NCBI GenBank assembly: GCA_017462265.1
Contig: JAFTRN010000030.1
Location: forward strand, 84,983 to 148,982
Direction of reading: 5' to 3'
Length of the DNA: 64,000 nucleotides
DNA from: Coprobacter sp.
GTDB taxonomy: Bacteria; Bacteroidota; Bacteroidia; Bacteroidales; UBA11471
A program made the translations under genes and the position numbers. Below are positions 7,445 through 14,043 of this stretch, one piece after another (position 1 is the first letter of the stretch; each line of letters begins with the position of its first letter). The notes beneath the pieces were generated by a model. That model was given only the letters and a program-made list of their open reading frames with translations, searched no databases and had not been told where the DNA came from.

Positions 7445-7564
7445 TCATTTCTTTTCACCAAACATAGCGGCGATCATTTCCGCTTGGTTTCTCAGTCGCC
7501 ACCGTTCGAGCCATAAAGCCCGGGCGTAGTTTATCGCCCAGTCTTCAGGCTCTCCCGCCGTGGG
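7445..7564 (-). repeat. 120-bp direct repeat, copy B: 3' end of a phage gene
   Basis: Second copy of the 4281-4400 repeat, same orientation, one mismatch (TTCCGC here, TTCTGC in copy A). The minus strand again encodes the 39-residue C-terminal phage fragment. It marks the right end of the prophage mosaic; DGR-target DNA begins just after it. Confidence 0.8.
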
Positions 7565-7645
7565 GTTTATATCGTCCGAAGGACGGGCGCGAGACCGCAG
7601 GTCGAATATTTTTTACCGAATGGTATATCATACGAAAAAATTTTC

Positions 7646-7653
7646 TAACTTTG
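7646..7653 (+). promoter_or_regulatory. -7 element of the lectin-fold gene
   Basis: TAACTTTG, 24 bases before the chosen ATG 7677. No clear -33 element was seen upstream. It supports the start at 7677 over the upstream in-frame start. Confidence 0.4.
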
Positions 7654-7676
7654 CATACAACCAAAAAAAATCGAAA

Positions 7677-8660
7677 ATGCGACGATTCAAATATATATTA
7701 CCTATACTCTTGCTCGGTATGCTGCAAATAGCGGTAGCGCAAGAGGCCGGGACCGGCTATACGGGCATGATTATAGGGCTGATACTTGTTGCAGTCATTG
7801 CCGTCGGGGCATATCTGTGGTATCGACGTCGTAAGAGTACTATTGCCACTACGTCCGCACCCCTGTCGCTCACCCTTTCCCCGCAACCGATAAGTCGCAA
7901 CCGCATCTTCACGGTGAAAGGTGTCGAGTTCACGATGATACCGGTCGAGGGAGGCACGTTCACAATGGGAGCGACGAGCGAGCAGGGAAGCGATGCCTAT
8001 CGTGACACGAAACCGGCTCATTCGGTAACGCTCGATAGTTACTATATCGGTGAGACGGAGGTGACGCAAGCCCTATGGCAAGCGGTAATGGGTGATAATC
8101 CGAGCTATTTCAAAGGTGATTTGCAACGACCGGTGGAAAACGTAAGTTGGAACGATTGCCAAGAGTTTATCAAGAAACTGAACGCACTTACAGGCCGGAA
8201 TTTCCGCTTGCCGACCGAGGCGGAGTGGGAATATGCCGCTCGGGGAGGTAATAAAAGCAAGGGCTACAAATATGCCGGTAGTAATAATATAAATGATGTG
8301 GCGTGGTATTTTGATAATGCATATTCTGTAGACAGTAGCAGTCCGGCCTACGGCACACATAGCGTGAGGACCAAGCAAGCGAATGAACTTGGCCTATACG
8401 ATATGAGTGGTAACGTATGGGAATGGTGTAGCGATTGGTATGGTGGTAGCTATTATAGCAGTAGTCCTACGACCAATCCTACAGGTCCTGCGACAGGCTC
8501 GACCCGTGTGCTCCGCGGTGGCAGTTGGTACGGCTACGCGTGGTACTGCCGTGTGTCGAATCGTTTCAGCCACGCGCCCGACATCAGGAACAACCTCCTC
8601 GGGCTGCGCCTCGCGGTCGGCAGTTGTGGCTCACCATCTCCTGCCTCCAGGTTGCCCTGA
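7677..8660 (+). CDS. C-type-lectin/FGE-fold protein with a DGR variable region
   Basis: A 327-residue protein: signal peptide (residues 1-21, ending QIAVAQ), a membrane helix about 27-48, then RRRK, then a formylglycine-generating-enzyme (SUMF1) fold from about residue 80. Domain motifs are FTMIPVEGGTFTMG, YYIGETEVTQALWQ, NVSWNDCQEF, RLPTEAEWEYAARGG, YDMSGNVWEWCSDWY and VLRGGSW. It lacks the paired catalytic cysteines of true FGE near the C-terminus, so a binding protein is likelier than an enzyme. Residues 285-308 carry many NNC codons, the mark of adenine-directed mutagenesis of AAC template codons. The 3' edge is GC-rich (GGGCTGCGCCTCGCG), like an IMH. The start at 7677 is chosen for the signal peptide and the TAACTTTG at 7646. 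Confidence 0.8.
   Translation: MRRFKYILPILLLGMLQIAVAQEAGTGYTGMIIGLILVAVIAVGAYLWYRRRKSTIATTSAPLSLTLSPQPISRNRIFTVKGVEFTMIPVEGGTFTMGATSEQGSDAYRDTKPAHSVTLDSYYIGETEVTQALWQAVMGDNPSYFKGDLQRPVENVSWNDCQEFIKKLNALTGRNFRLPTEAEWEYAARGGNKSKGYKYAGSNNINDVAWYFDNAYSVDSSSPAYGTHSVRTKQANELGLYDMSGNVWEWCSDWYGGSYYSSSPTTNPTGPATGSTRVLRGGSWYGYAWYCRVSNRFSHAPDIRNNLLGLRLAVGSCGSPSPASRLP
8526..8615 (+). other. Putative DGR variable region (VR)
   Basis: Codons 285-287, 290, 297-299, 302-303 and 305-308 are TAC GGC TAC, TAC, TTC AGC CAC, GAC ATC and AAC AAC CTC CTC: thirteen NNC codons with scattered first two bases between conserved blocks (RGGSW, CRVSNR, GLRLA). That is what an AAC-rich template leaves after A-to-N mutagenic homing. 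No template copy or reverse transcriptase was found in the window, so mutagenesis would have to act from elsewhere. Confidence 0.65.
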
Positions 8661-8667
8661 TGGGTAT

Positions 8668-9234
8668 TCACACAGCTTTAGCACTTTTGCGTGGCTTGAT
8701 GTCGGTCGCAAAAATAATGAGTGTGATACCCCAATAAATAAATGCCACGGCACACAGATATACGATGACAGCCGTTGCCGTTATCGGTGAGAAGAAAAAG
8801 AATAACGACAGCAACATCAATAATACCCCATTGAGCATATAAAGCCACCAGCTCGATTGCCACTTACGAGCACCGATACCCGAAATCACATATTTCACAC
8901 CACGATATAGCAACACGAAAGCGAAGAAATAGGGTAATAACATTTCGCTCAATACAAAGTTGCTCACAAGCAGAAAACCCACAAATAGATCGAAAATTCC
9001 GCCAGCAAACCACCAACCCCACCCCGGGAGGCGTCGTGCGATGTCGCCCGCTACAATCAACTGGGTAGCACCAAGCAATACCAAAATCCACCCCAGTAGC
9101 ATCGATATTACCGCATATCCGGCCAGGGGCTTGAATATCAACCATAGTCCACACGGTATCAATGCGATACCCATCAATAGAATAGCCCACCAATAGCGGC
9201 TCTTCCCCCAATAACTCCATTCATTCAGTTCCAT
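8668..9234 (-). CDS. HdeD/DUF308 family membrane protein
   Basis: A 188-residue protein with about six membrane segments, e.g. WWAILLMGIALIPCGLWLIF, AVISMLLGWILVLLGATQLI and VLLMLLSLFFFF, in the three-hairpin pattern of HdeD-like proteins (DUF308). E. coli HdeD is linked to acid resistance; the role here is not known. It converges with the lectin-fold gene, the stops being eight bases apart, with no terminator visible between them. The C-terminus is basic (KPRKSAKAV). Confidence 0.75.
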   Translation of the reverse strand: MELNEWSYWGKSRYWWAILLMGIALIPCGLWLIFKPLAGYAVISMLLGWILVLLGATQLIVAGDIARRLPGWGWWFAGGIFDLFVGFLLVSNFVLSEMLLPYFFAFVLLYRGVKYVISGIGARKWQSSWWLYMLNGVLLMLLSLFFFFSPITATAVIVYLCAVAFIYWGITLIIFATDIKPRKSAKAV

Positions 9235-9381
9235 AAAATTCTTTATTTTAGTTATTCATAATTTCGATGCCTATATATAATACATAGATAGCCTACACCC
9301 ATAAAACACGCCACGTCCTCAAAAGTTCGCCTACAATTATCGCTCCGATTTATACGGATTTTTTTTGCAGGGAAGTCGTGA

Positions 9382-9413
9382 TTTGCATCTATGGTTTTTT
9401 GTCTGTATCTTTG
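9382..9413 (+). promoter_or_regulatory. Promoter of the YfhO-family gene
   Basis: TTTG at 9382-9385, 20 bases, TATCTTTG at 9406-9413: a near-perfect Bacteroidota promoter. The leader to ATG 9539 is about 120 bases and holds the repeat element shared with menF. The 9235-9538 gap has no supported gene. Confidence 0.7.
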
Positions 9414-9445
9414 TGGACTTAGAAAGCAAGAAAAAATAAAAAGCC

Positions 9446-9488
9446 GTTTTTGAATTTTCTTGAAAAAAAATAAACTCGGCTTCAAAAC
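9446..9488 (+). repeat. Leader element shared with the menF upstream region
   Basis: Second copy of the element at 715-755: TTTTTGAATTTTCTTGAAAA, an AT-rich spacer, then CTCGGCTTCAAAA. It lies inside the predicted transcript leader of the yfhO-like gene. Confidence 0.5.
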
Positions 9489-9538
9489 AATGTTTCTACA
9501 AAATAAAATTAACAGCTTCTTAGTAAATACTTCGCATT

Positions 9539-11977
9539 ATGTATAAGTCGTATTTGAAGTCTTTGATGCCGCATATATGTGCTATCGTGGCATTTTTGGC
9601 GATTTCGGTAGGCTATTTTTCTCCCGAAATTTTTGAAGGAAAAACGGTGTTGGGCCACGATAGTAGGCAAGGCACTACGCAAGAGGTGGATTCCTATCGC
9701 AAGGAAACCGGTAAATCGGCGCGTTGGAGTAATTCCATGTTCTCGGGTATGCCCACCTATCAGGTGTCGCCGGCATACGATACGGCAACCTTCATGCGCA
9801 ATTTGAGCAAGGTCTATTCTCTCGGATTGCCGGCTCCGGTGTCGTATGTGTTTATGCTCATGGTGGGATTCTACATACTGGTGTGTGTGATGGGTGCTCG
9901 TAGCAGTATCGCCGCTCTGGGAGCCATAGGATATGCTTTTTCGTCTTATTTCTTCATTATTATCATGGCCGGGCATATATGGAAAGTGTTGGCGTTGGCC
10001 TTTATTCCGCCTACGATAGCGGGACTTATACTCACGTATCGAGGGAAATATCTCGCCGGCGGACTGATGACGGCTATATTCCTGGCCTTCCAGATATGGT
10101 CAAACCACATACAGATGTCATACTACTCGTGTTTCATCATGGGTGCGTATGTGTTGTGGGTGCTTGTGGAGGCTGTCCGCAATAAGCGACTGAAAGATTT
10201 CTTCAAAGCGACCGGTGTGTGTGTGGCAGCGGTGGTACTGGCGGTATCGGTAAATCTGTCGAATCTGTATCACACTTGGGAATATAGCAAAGAGAGTATG
10301 CGAGGCAAGTCGGAACTCACACTTGGGGGGGCAGATAAACCCCAAAGCGGTCTCGATCTCGACTATATGACACAATGGAGTTATGGAATAGGCGAGACGT
10401 GGAGCCTGCTTGTACCCGATGTGAAGGGCGGCGGAACGGCGGCTATAGGTAATGAGGTGGCCAAAGAGGTCCCGGCTCAATACCGACAAATCGTGGCTCA
10501 GCAAAATCGTTATTGGGGCGACCAGCCGTTTACATCGGGCCCGGTATATGCCGGCGCCTTCTTTATGACGCTTTTTGTATTGGCGTTTTTCCTCCTGCCC
10601 GGCAGGCTGAAGTGGTATCTCTTGGGAGCTACCGTTATCACGGTATTTCTGTCGTGGGGGCATAATATGATGTGGTTTACCGAGCTGTTTGCCGACTACT
10701 TCCCCATGTATTCCAAGTTCCGCTCGGTATCATCGATACTCGTTGTGGCCGAGTTGGTAATACCCCTGCTTGCCGCCTTGTGTGTAGCCGAGATTGTGAA
10801 AAATCCCGACATATTGCGTCGTAAAAGCAGGGCTATGTATATCTCCCTCGGGCTGACGGCCGGTATAGCCTTGCTGTTTGCCATAGCACCGCGCCTGTTT
10901 TTCGATTTCCTCAGTGCGCAAGAGGCCGCTTATTTGTTACCGCAAGTTGCCAAGGACGCACAACTGGGGGCTGTCGTCGATGCCATAGAAGAGGCCCGGG
11001 TGTCGATATTCACGGCCGATGCGTGGCGGTCGTTCTTCATTATCGCCATAGGCGGGGTATGTCTCGTCTTGTTTGCGCGCAAGGTAATCAAAACTCCGGT
11101 GTTTGTTGGAGCGCTGATTGCGTTGTGTCTTATCGATATGTGGAGCGTAGATAAGCGCTATCTCAATAGTTCACACTTCATCTCTCGTCGCGAGGCCAAA
11201 GACTTTGCCACCCTGTATCGCAAGACGGCTGTCGATCAACAAATATTGAAAGACAAGGATTTGTATTATCGTGTATTCAACCTCACCACCAATACCTTCA
11301 ACGATGGAGCGACCTCCTATTATCATAAGAGCATAGGCGGCTATCATGCAGCCAAGTTGGGCCGCTATCAAGAGTTGATAGAGCATCAACTGAGCAAAAA
11401 CAATATACAGGTGTTGAATATGTTGAACGCCAAGTATTTCATTCTGCCCGATGCCAATAACCGTCCGCAGGTGCAACTCAATACCGGGGCACTGGGTAAC
11501 GGTTGGTTTGTCGATGAGGTGAAATGGGTAGATAATGCCAATGAGGAAATGACGGCGCTGAACGATTTCGATCCGGCGGTGACAGCCATTATCGATCGTC
11601 GTTATGCCTCGCTGTTCGAGGGAAAAGAGACCGTGCGAGATACTACAGCCACCATACGTCTCACCAAGTATCTGCCCGATGAATTACATTACGAGGTCTC
11701 TTCGCGTGAGGGGGGTGTGGCAGTGTTCTCCGACATCTATTATCCCCACGGTTGGGTTGCGACAATCGATGGCGTAGAAACTCCTATTGCCCGTGCCAAC
11801 TATGTGTTGCGAGCCATATACGTTCCGGCCGGAAATCACCAAGTGGTAATGACTTTCCACCCGGCGTCGGTGCAGATAACCGAGACTATCGGCTGGATAG
11901 GTTTCGCGATATTTGCCATCGTGATATTATATGCTCTATATCGAGCCTACATCACATCGCGCAAGAAACCGGAATAA
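9539..11977 (+). CDS. YfhO-family multipass membrane protein
   Basis: An 812-residue integral membrane protein of the YfhO family (Bacillus YfhO is needed for lipoteichoic acid glycosylation; the family is treated as glycosyltransferase-like). The first membrane helix begins at about residue 10, followed by a periplasmic loop with GHDSRQGTTQE and SNSMFSGMPTYQVSP, then about a dozen hydrophobic segments to residue 550. A large soluble domain follows (YYRVFNLTTNTFNDGATSYY), and a final helix sits near the C-terminus (IGWIGFAIFAIVILYALYRA). The substrate in this organism is unknown. It is monocistronic: strong promoter upstream and a terminator at 12005-12041. Confidence 0.85.
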   Translation: MYKSYLKSLMPHICAIVAFLAISVGYFSPEIFEGKTVLGHDSRQGTTQEVDSYRKETGKSARWSNSMFSGMPTYQVSPAYDTATFMRNLSKVYSLGLPAPVSYVFMLMVGFYILVCVMGARSSIAALGAIGYAFSSYFFIIIMAGHIWKVLALAFIPPTIAGLILTYRGKYLAGGLMTAIFLAFQIWSNHIQMSYYSCFIMGAYVLWVLVEAVRNKRLKDFFKATGVCVAAVVLAVSVNLSNLYHTWEYSKESMRGKSELTLGGADKPQSGLDLDYMTQWSYGIGETWSLLVPDVKGGGTAAIGNEVAKEVPAQYRQIVAQQNRYWGDQPFTSGPVYAGAFFMTLFVLAFFLLPGRLKWYLLGATVITVFLSWGHNMMWFTELFADYFPMYSKFRSVSSILVVAELVIPLLAALCVAEIVKNPDILRRKSRAMYISLGLTAGIALLFAIAPRLFFDFLSAQEAAYLLPQVAKDAQLGAVVDAIEEARVSIFTADAWRSFFIIAIGGVCLVLFARKVIKTPVFVGALIALCLIDMWSVDKRYLNSSHFISRREAKDFATLYRKTAVDQQILKDKDLYYRVFNLTTNTFNDGATSYYHKSIGGYHAAKLGRYQELIEHQLSKNNIQVLNMLNAKYFILPDANNRPQVQLNTGALGNGWFVDEVKWVDNANEEMTALNDFDPAVTAIIDRRYASLFEGKETVRDTTATIRLTKYLPDELHYEVSSREGGVAVFSDIYYPHGWVATIDGVETPIARANYVLRAIYVPAGNHQVVMTFHPASVQITETIGWIGFAIFAIVILYALYRAYITSRKKPE

Positions 11978-12004
11978 AAGAAAAAGTTTTTAATACAAAA
12001 ATAA

Positions 12005-12041
12005 GAGACACCGCCAGACATTGGTTGGTGTCTCGTGTTTT
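12005..12041 (+). terminator. Terminator of the yfhO-like gene
   Basis: GAGACACC at 12005-12012 pairs with GGTGTCTC at 12027-12034, followed by GTGTTTTATT. Confidence 0.7.
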
Positions 12042-12060
12042 ATTGGAATCTATAAGTATT

Positions 12061-12128
12061 TATTGGTGTCTGGTAAAAATATAGCACATAGTTTTGGCGG
12101 ATTTCATTATGCTATCGGCATAAGACAT
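12061..12128 (-). repeat. Inverted copy of the 3' part of the 91-bp repeat
   Basis: The reverse complement reads ATGTCTTATGCCGATAGCAT and onward to ...ACACCAATA, matching 12689-12755 and 53641-53707 in most positions. Together with 12689-12755 it brackets about 690 bases of non-coding DNA as an inverted repeat. Confidence 0.65.
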
Positions 12129-12649
12129 TTTTTCCCAAAAGAATCCTCTTCGGCCTTGCTCGCCTACGATAAGCGGTGACTTGCCCTGCAAATCGTAGGG
12201 ACACTTGGCTCAAGTGTCCGAGGGGGAAATCATCGTCCGAGAATCCAATAAAGCAACATCTTCGACGTAGATTTTGATAGGGCGCATACCCCTATCCCCA
12301 TAATTCCACTACGTTACATTATGGGGTTTCTTATAAGCAACATCTTCGATGTATTTTACTATTATAATCTATTTGTGTCCGATAAAGATTTTAAAAATCT
12401 TCGTAAATCTATGATTTAAGATAATTTATGCGATAAAATAAAAAGATAGGCTTATGCTTGAGTTATAAAAAGATTGCCGTTAGGTAATCGATTTTAACAG
12501 CCCCGTATAAGCGAGCCGGTAGGCGAACGCAATGCGGGGAATATAAGGTTTCGTAATAATCAATGCCTTTAGGTATTTGACCTATATATAGGCGTGATAA
12601 TCATTATAGTCCGATACCTACGGCATCGCAAATCAATGGTCGATTTCCA
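12129..12649. other. Non-coding repeat-rich stretch
   Basis: No gene is supported here. It contains palindrome copy 3 (12199-12219), two ACATCTTCGAnGT hairpin motifs (near 12254 and 12344; another near 53713), and CCGATAAAGATTTTAAAAAT followed by CTTCGTAAAT near 12378, which recurs inverted near 30860. A block CAGCCCCGTATAAGCG near 12499 is an inverted form of the CTTATACGGGGCTG block at 12673. It looks like a nest of small non-autonomous repeats. Confidence 0.5.
12199..12219. repeat. Dispersed palindrome, copy 3 with compensatory change
   Basis: GGACACTTG-GCT-CAAGTGTCC. Compared with copy 1, one base is changed in each arm (G to A and C to T) and pairing is kept. The flanks CGTAGG and CCGAGG are the same. 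Confidence 0.8.
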
Positions 12650-12683
12650 CCCCGTATAAGCCGATAAATCGGCTTATACGGGG
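12650..12683. repeat. Perfect 34-bp palindrome
   Basis: CCCCGTATAAGCCGAT, AA, then its exact reverse complement: 16-bp arms with a two-base centre. Its right arm is the start of the 91-bp repeat at 12665-12755. Confidence 0.85.
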
Positions 12684-12755
12684 CTGTAATGTCTTATGCC
12701 GATGGCATAATGAAATCTTAAAAACAGTAAGTCGTATTTTTATCGGACACCAATA
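12665..12755 (+). repeat. 91-bp dispersed repeat, copy near tRNA-Ala
   Basis: It aligns without gaps to 53617-53707. Shared blocks are CTTATACGGGGCTGTAAT, CTTATG, CGATGGCATAATGAAAT and GTATTTTTATCGGACA. The inner TTATGCC-GAT-GGCATAA is itself a hairpin. The end TATCGGACACCAATA resembles TATCGGACCCCAATA near 30879. Confidence 0.75.
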
Positions 12756-12790
12756 ATAAGAATTTTTGATTTAGACTGGGCATAAAAAAA

Positions 12791-12809
12791 GCACATACAT
12801 TGTATGTGC
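12791..12809 (-). terminator. Terminator of tRNA-Ala
   Basis: GCACATAC, ATT, GTATGTGC, flanked by A- and T-runs. It lies just downstream of the minus-strand tRNA. Confidence 0.7.
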
Positions 12810-12814
12810 TTTTG

Positions 12815-12888
12815 TGGAGTATAGCGGACTCGAACCGCTCACCTCGACACTGCCAGTGTCGCGCTCTAGCCAGATGAGCTAATACCCC
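12815..12888 (-). tRNA. tRNA-Ala (anticodon GGC)
   Basis: A 74-base cloverleaf on the minus strand: acceptor GGGGTAT with ATACTCC plus discriminator A, anticodon stem CGACA/TGTCG around loop CTGGCAG giving anticodon GGC, and T arm GCGG-TTCGAGT-CCGC. CCA is not encoded. A promoter lies at 12906-12936 and a terminator at 12791-12809. Confidence 0.93.
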
Positions 12889-12905
12889 TTTCTGCTTTTG
12901 CGATG

Positions 12906-12936
12906 CAAAGATAAAACCTTTTTCTGATTCGTGCAA
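12906..12936 (-). promoter_or_regulatory. Promoter of tRNA-Ala
   Basis: On the minus strand: TTG (12936-12934), 20 bases, TATCTTTG (12913-12906), ending 18 bases before the tRNA 5' end. Confidence 0.7.
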
Positions 12937-13039
12937 CAAAAAAACGAATTTTTTTTAACTTTGCAGTAAAATGCGAAGATCCCCTATGCTTGTCGTGAAA
13001 TATCCATGCAAGCTTGGTATTATTTCACACGTTTGGCTG

Positions 13040-13047
13040 TATCTTTG
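13040..13047 (+). promoter_or_regulatory. -7 element upstream of DUF4286 and ruvC
   Basis: TATCTTTG, 28 bases before ATG 13076. A TTGG lies 23 bases further up, slightly too far to be sure. A second -7-like TAACTTTG is at 12956-12963. Confidence 0.45.
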
Positions 13048-13075
13048 CCGTAAATCGATTTTTAACTACCGTCGT

Positions 13076-13381
13076 ATGTATATATTCAATACCACTTATC
13101 ATGTAGATGACGTCTTGAAAGATGACTTTATCGCTTGGCTACGAGATACCTACATTCCTGCTGCCACGGCACGTCCCGAGTTACACCGACCGCAGTTGTG
13201 CCGGGTGCTTACGGGTGAGGAAACCGAGGGTGAAAGTTACTCCTTGCAATTCCATGTGGCCGATAATGCCTGCCTCGAAACCTGGTACACCGCGGTGGGG
13301 GCCGAGCTCGACATGGCCATACAAGAACGATATGGTGAGCGGGTGATCGGATTCAATACATTACTCGAAGTGCTCGAATAG
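13076..13381 (+). CDS. DUF4286 family protein
   Basis: A 101-residue cytoplasmic protein starting [12 protein letters not shown], the usual N-terminus of the Bacteroidota DUF4286 family. It has [28 protein letters not shown] and C-terminal [15 protein letters not shown]. The function is unknown. An in-frame start at 12971 would add 35 residues that do not fit the family. It overlaps nothing but sits two bases before ruvC, so the two are probably cotranscribed. Confidence 0.8.
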   Translation: MYIFNTTYHVDDVLKDDFIAWLRDTYIPAATARPELHRPQLCRVLTGEETEGESYSLQFHVADNACLETWYTAVGAELDMAIQERYGERVIGFNTLLEVLE

Positions 13382-13383
13382 CT

Positions 13384-13992
13384 ATGGCAACGCCGATACC
13401 TCACTCGCAAGAACGTATCATACTCGGTATAGACCCCGGAACCAATATCATGGGGTATGGCTTGTTGCGTATCAAGGACAATAAGCCCGAGTTGATAACC
13501 ATGGGCGTCTTGCAGTTGGGTAAGATGGGCGATCATTATAAAAAGTTGCGACGCATTTTCGAGCGGGTTTTAGGGCTTATAGAGCAGTATCACCCCGATG
13601 AAATGGCTATTGAGGCGCCATTTTTCGGTAAAAACGTACAATCGATGCTCAAGTTGGGACGCGCGCAGGGTATAGCCATGGCCGCAGCCTTGTACCGCGA
13701 TATACCTATTACCGAATATGCGCCGTTGAAAATAAAAATGGCGATTACCGGCAATGGTAGTGCCGCCAAAGAGCAGGTGGCCGATATGTTGCGTCGTATA
13801 TTGCATATCCCCGAGGAGAATATGTTGCCTCAGCTCGACGCCACCGATGGCCTGGCAGCCGCTTTGTGTCATTTCTACCAGACCAATCGCCCGCAGGTGG
13901 AAAAGGCCTATACCAGTTGGAAAGACTTTATCAATCAACATCCATCACGCGTGGCATCGCAGACATCTACACGCAAAAAGAGACCTGAGTAA
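13384..13992 (+). CDS. ruvC: Holliday junction resolvase RuvC
   Basis: A 202-residue endonuclease that cuts Holliday junctions delivered by RuvAB. Catalytic acidic residues are visible: D17 in [13 protein letters not shown], the glutamate in [15 protein letters not shown], and the [12 protein letters not shown] block. The C-terminal 25 residues are basic. The start at 13384 lies two bases after the DUF4286 stop. The terminator at 13982-14016 overlaps its stop codon. Confidence 0.95.
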   Translation: MATPIPHSQERIILGIDPGTNIMGYGLLRIKDNKPELITMGVLQLGKMGDHYKKLRRIFERVLGLIEQYHPDEMAIEAPFFGKNVQSMLKLGRAQGIAMAAALYRDIPITEYAPLKIKMAITGNGSAAKEQVADMLRRILHIPEENMLPQLDATDGLAAALCHFYQTNRPQVEKAYTSWKDFINQHPSRVASQTSTRKKRPE

Positions 13993-14016
13993 GGCGCACA
14001 TATTCTCACTCAGGTC
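13982..14016. terminator. Bidirectional terminator between ruvC and the MFS gene
   Basis: GACCTGAGT at 13982-13990 pairs with ACTCAGGTC at 14008-14016. It serves two convergent genes; the T-run is weak on both sides. Confidence 0.6.
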
Positions 14017-14043
14017 ACTCTTCTATCCGAAAAATCAGAAGTC

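Noticed and set aside
7560..7676. Longer start for the lectin-fold protein
   Set aside because: The extra residues precede a normal signal peptide and cross the TAACTTTG element, so ATG 7677 is better.
9252..9485. 77-codon minus-strand ORF before yfhO
   Set aside because: It crosses the yfhO promoter and leader element, and its composition is not protein-like.
11752..12084. 110-codon ORF at the end of yfhO
   Set aside because: It overlaps yfhO out of frame and runs through its terminator hairpin.
12971..13075. 35-residue N-terminal extension of the DUF4286 gene
   Set aside because: The family starts at [10 protein letters not shown]; a -7 element at 13040-13047 lies within the extension.
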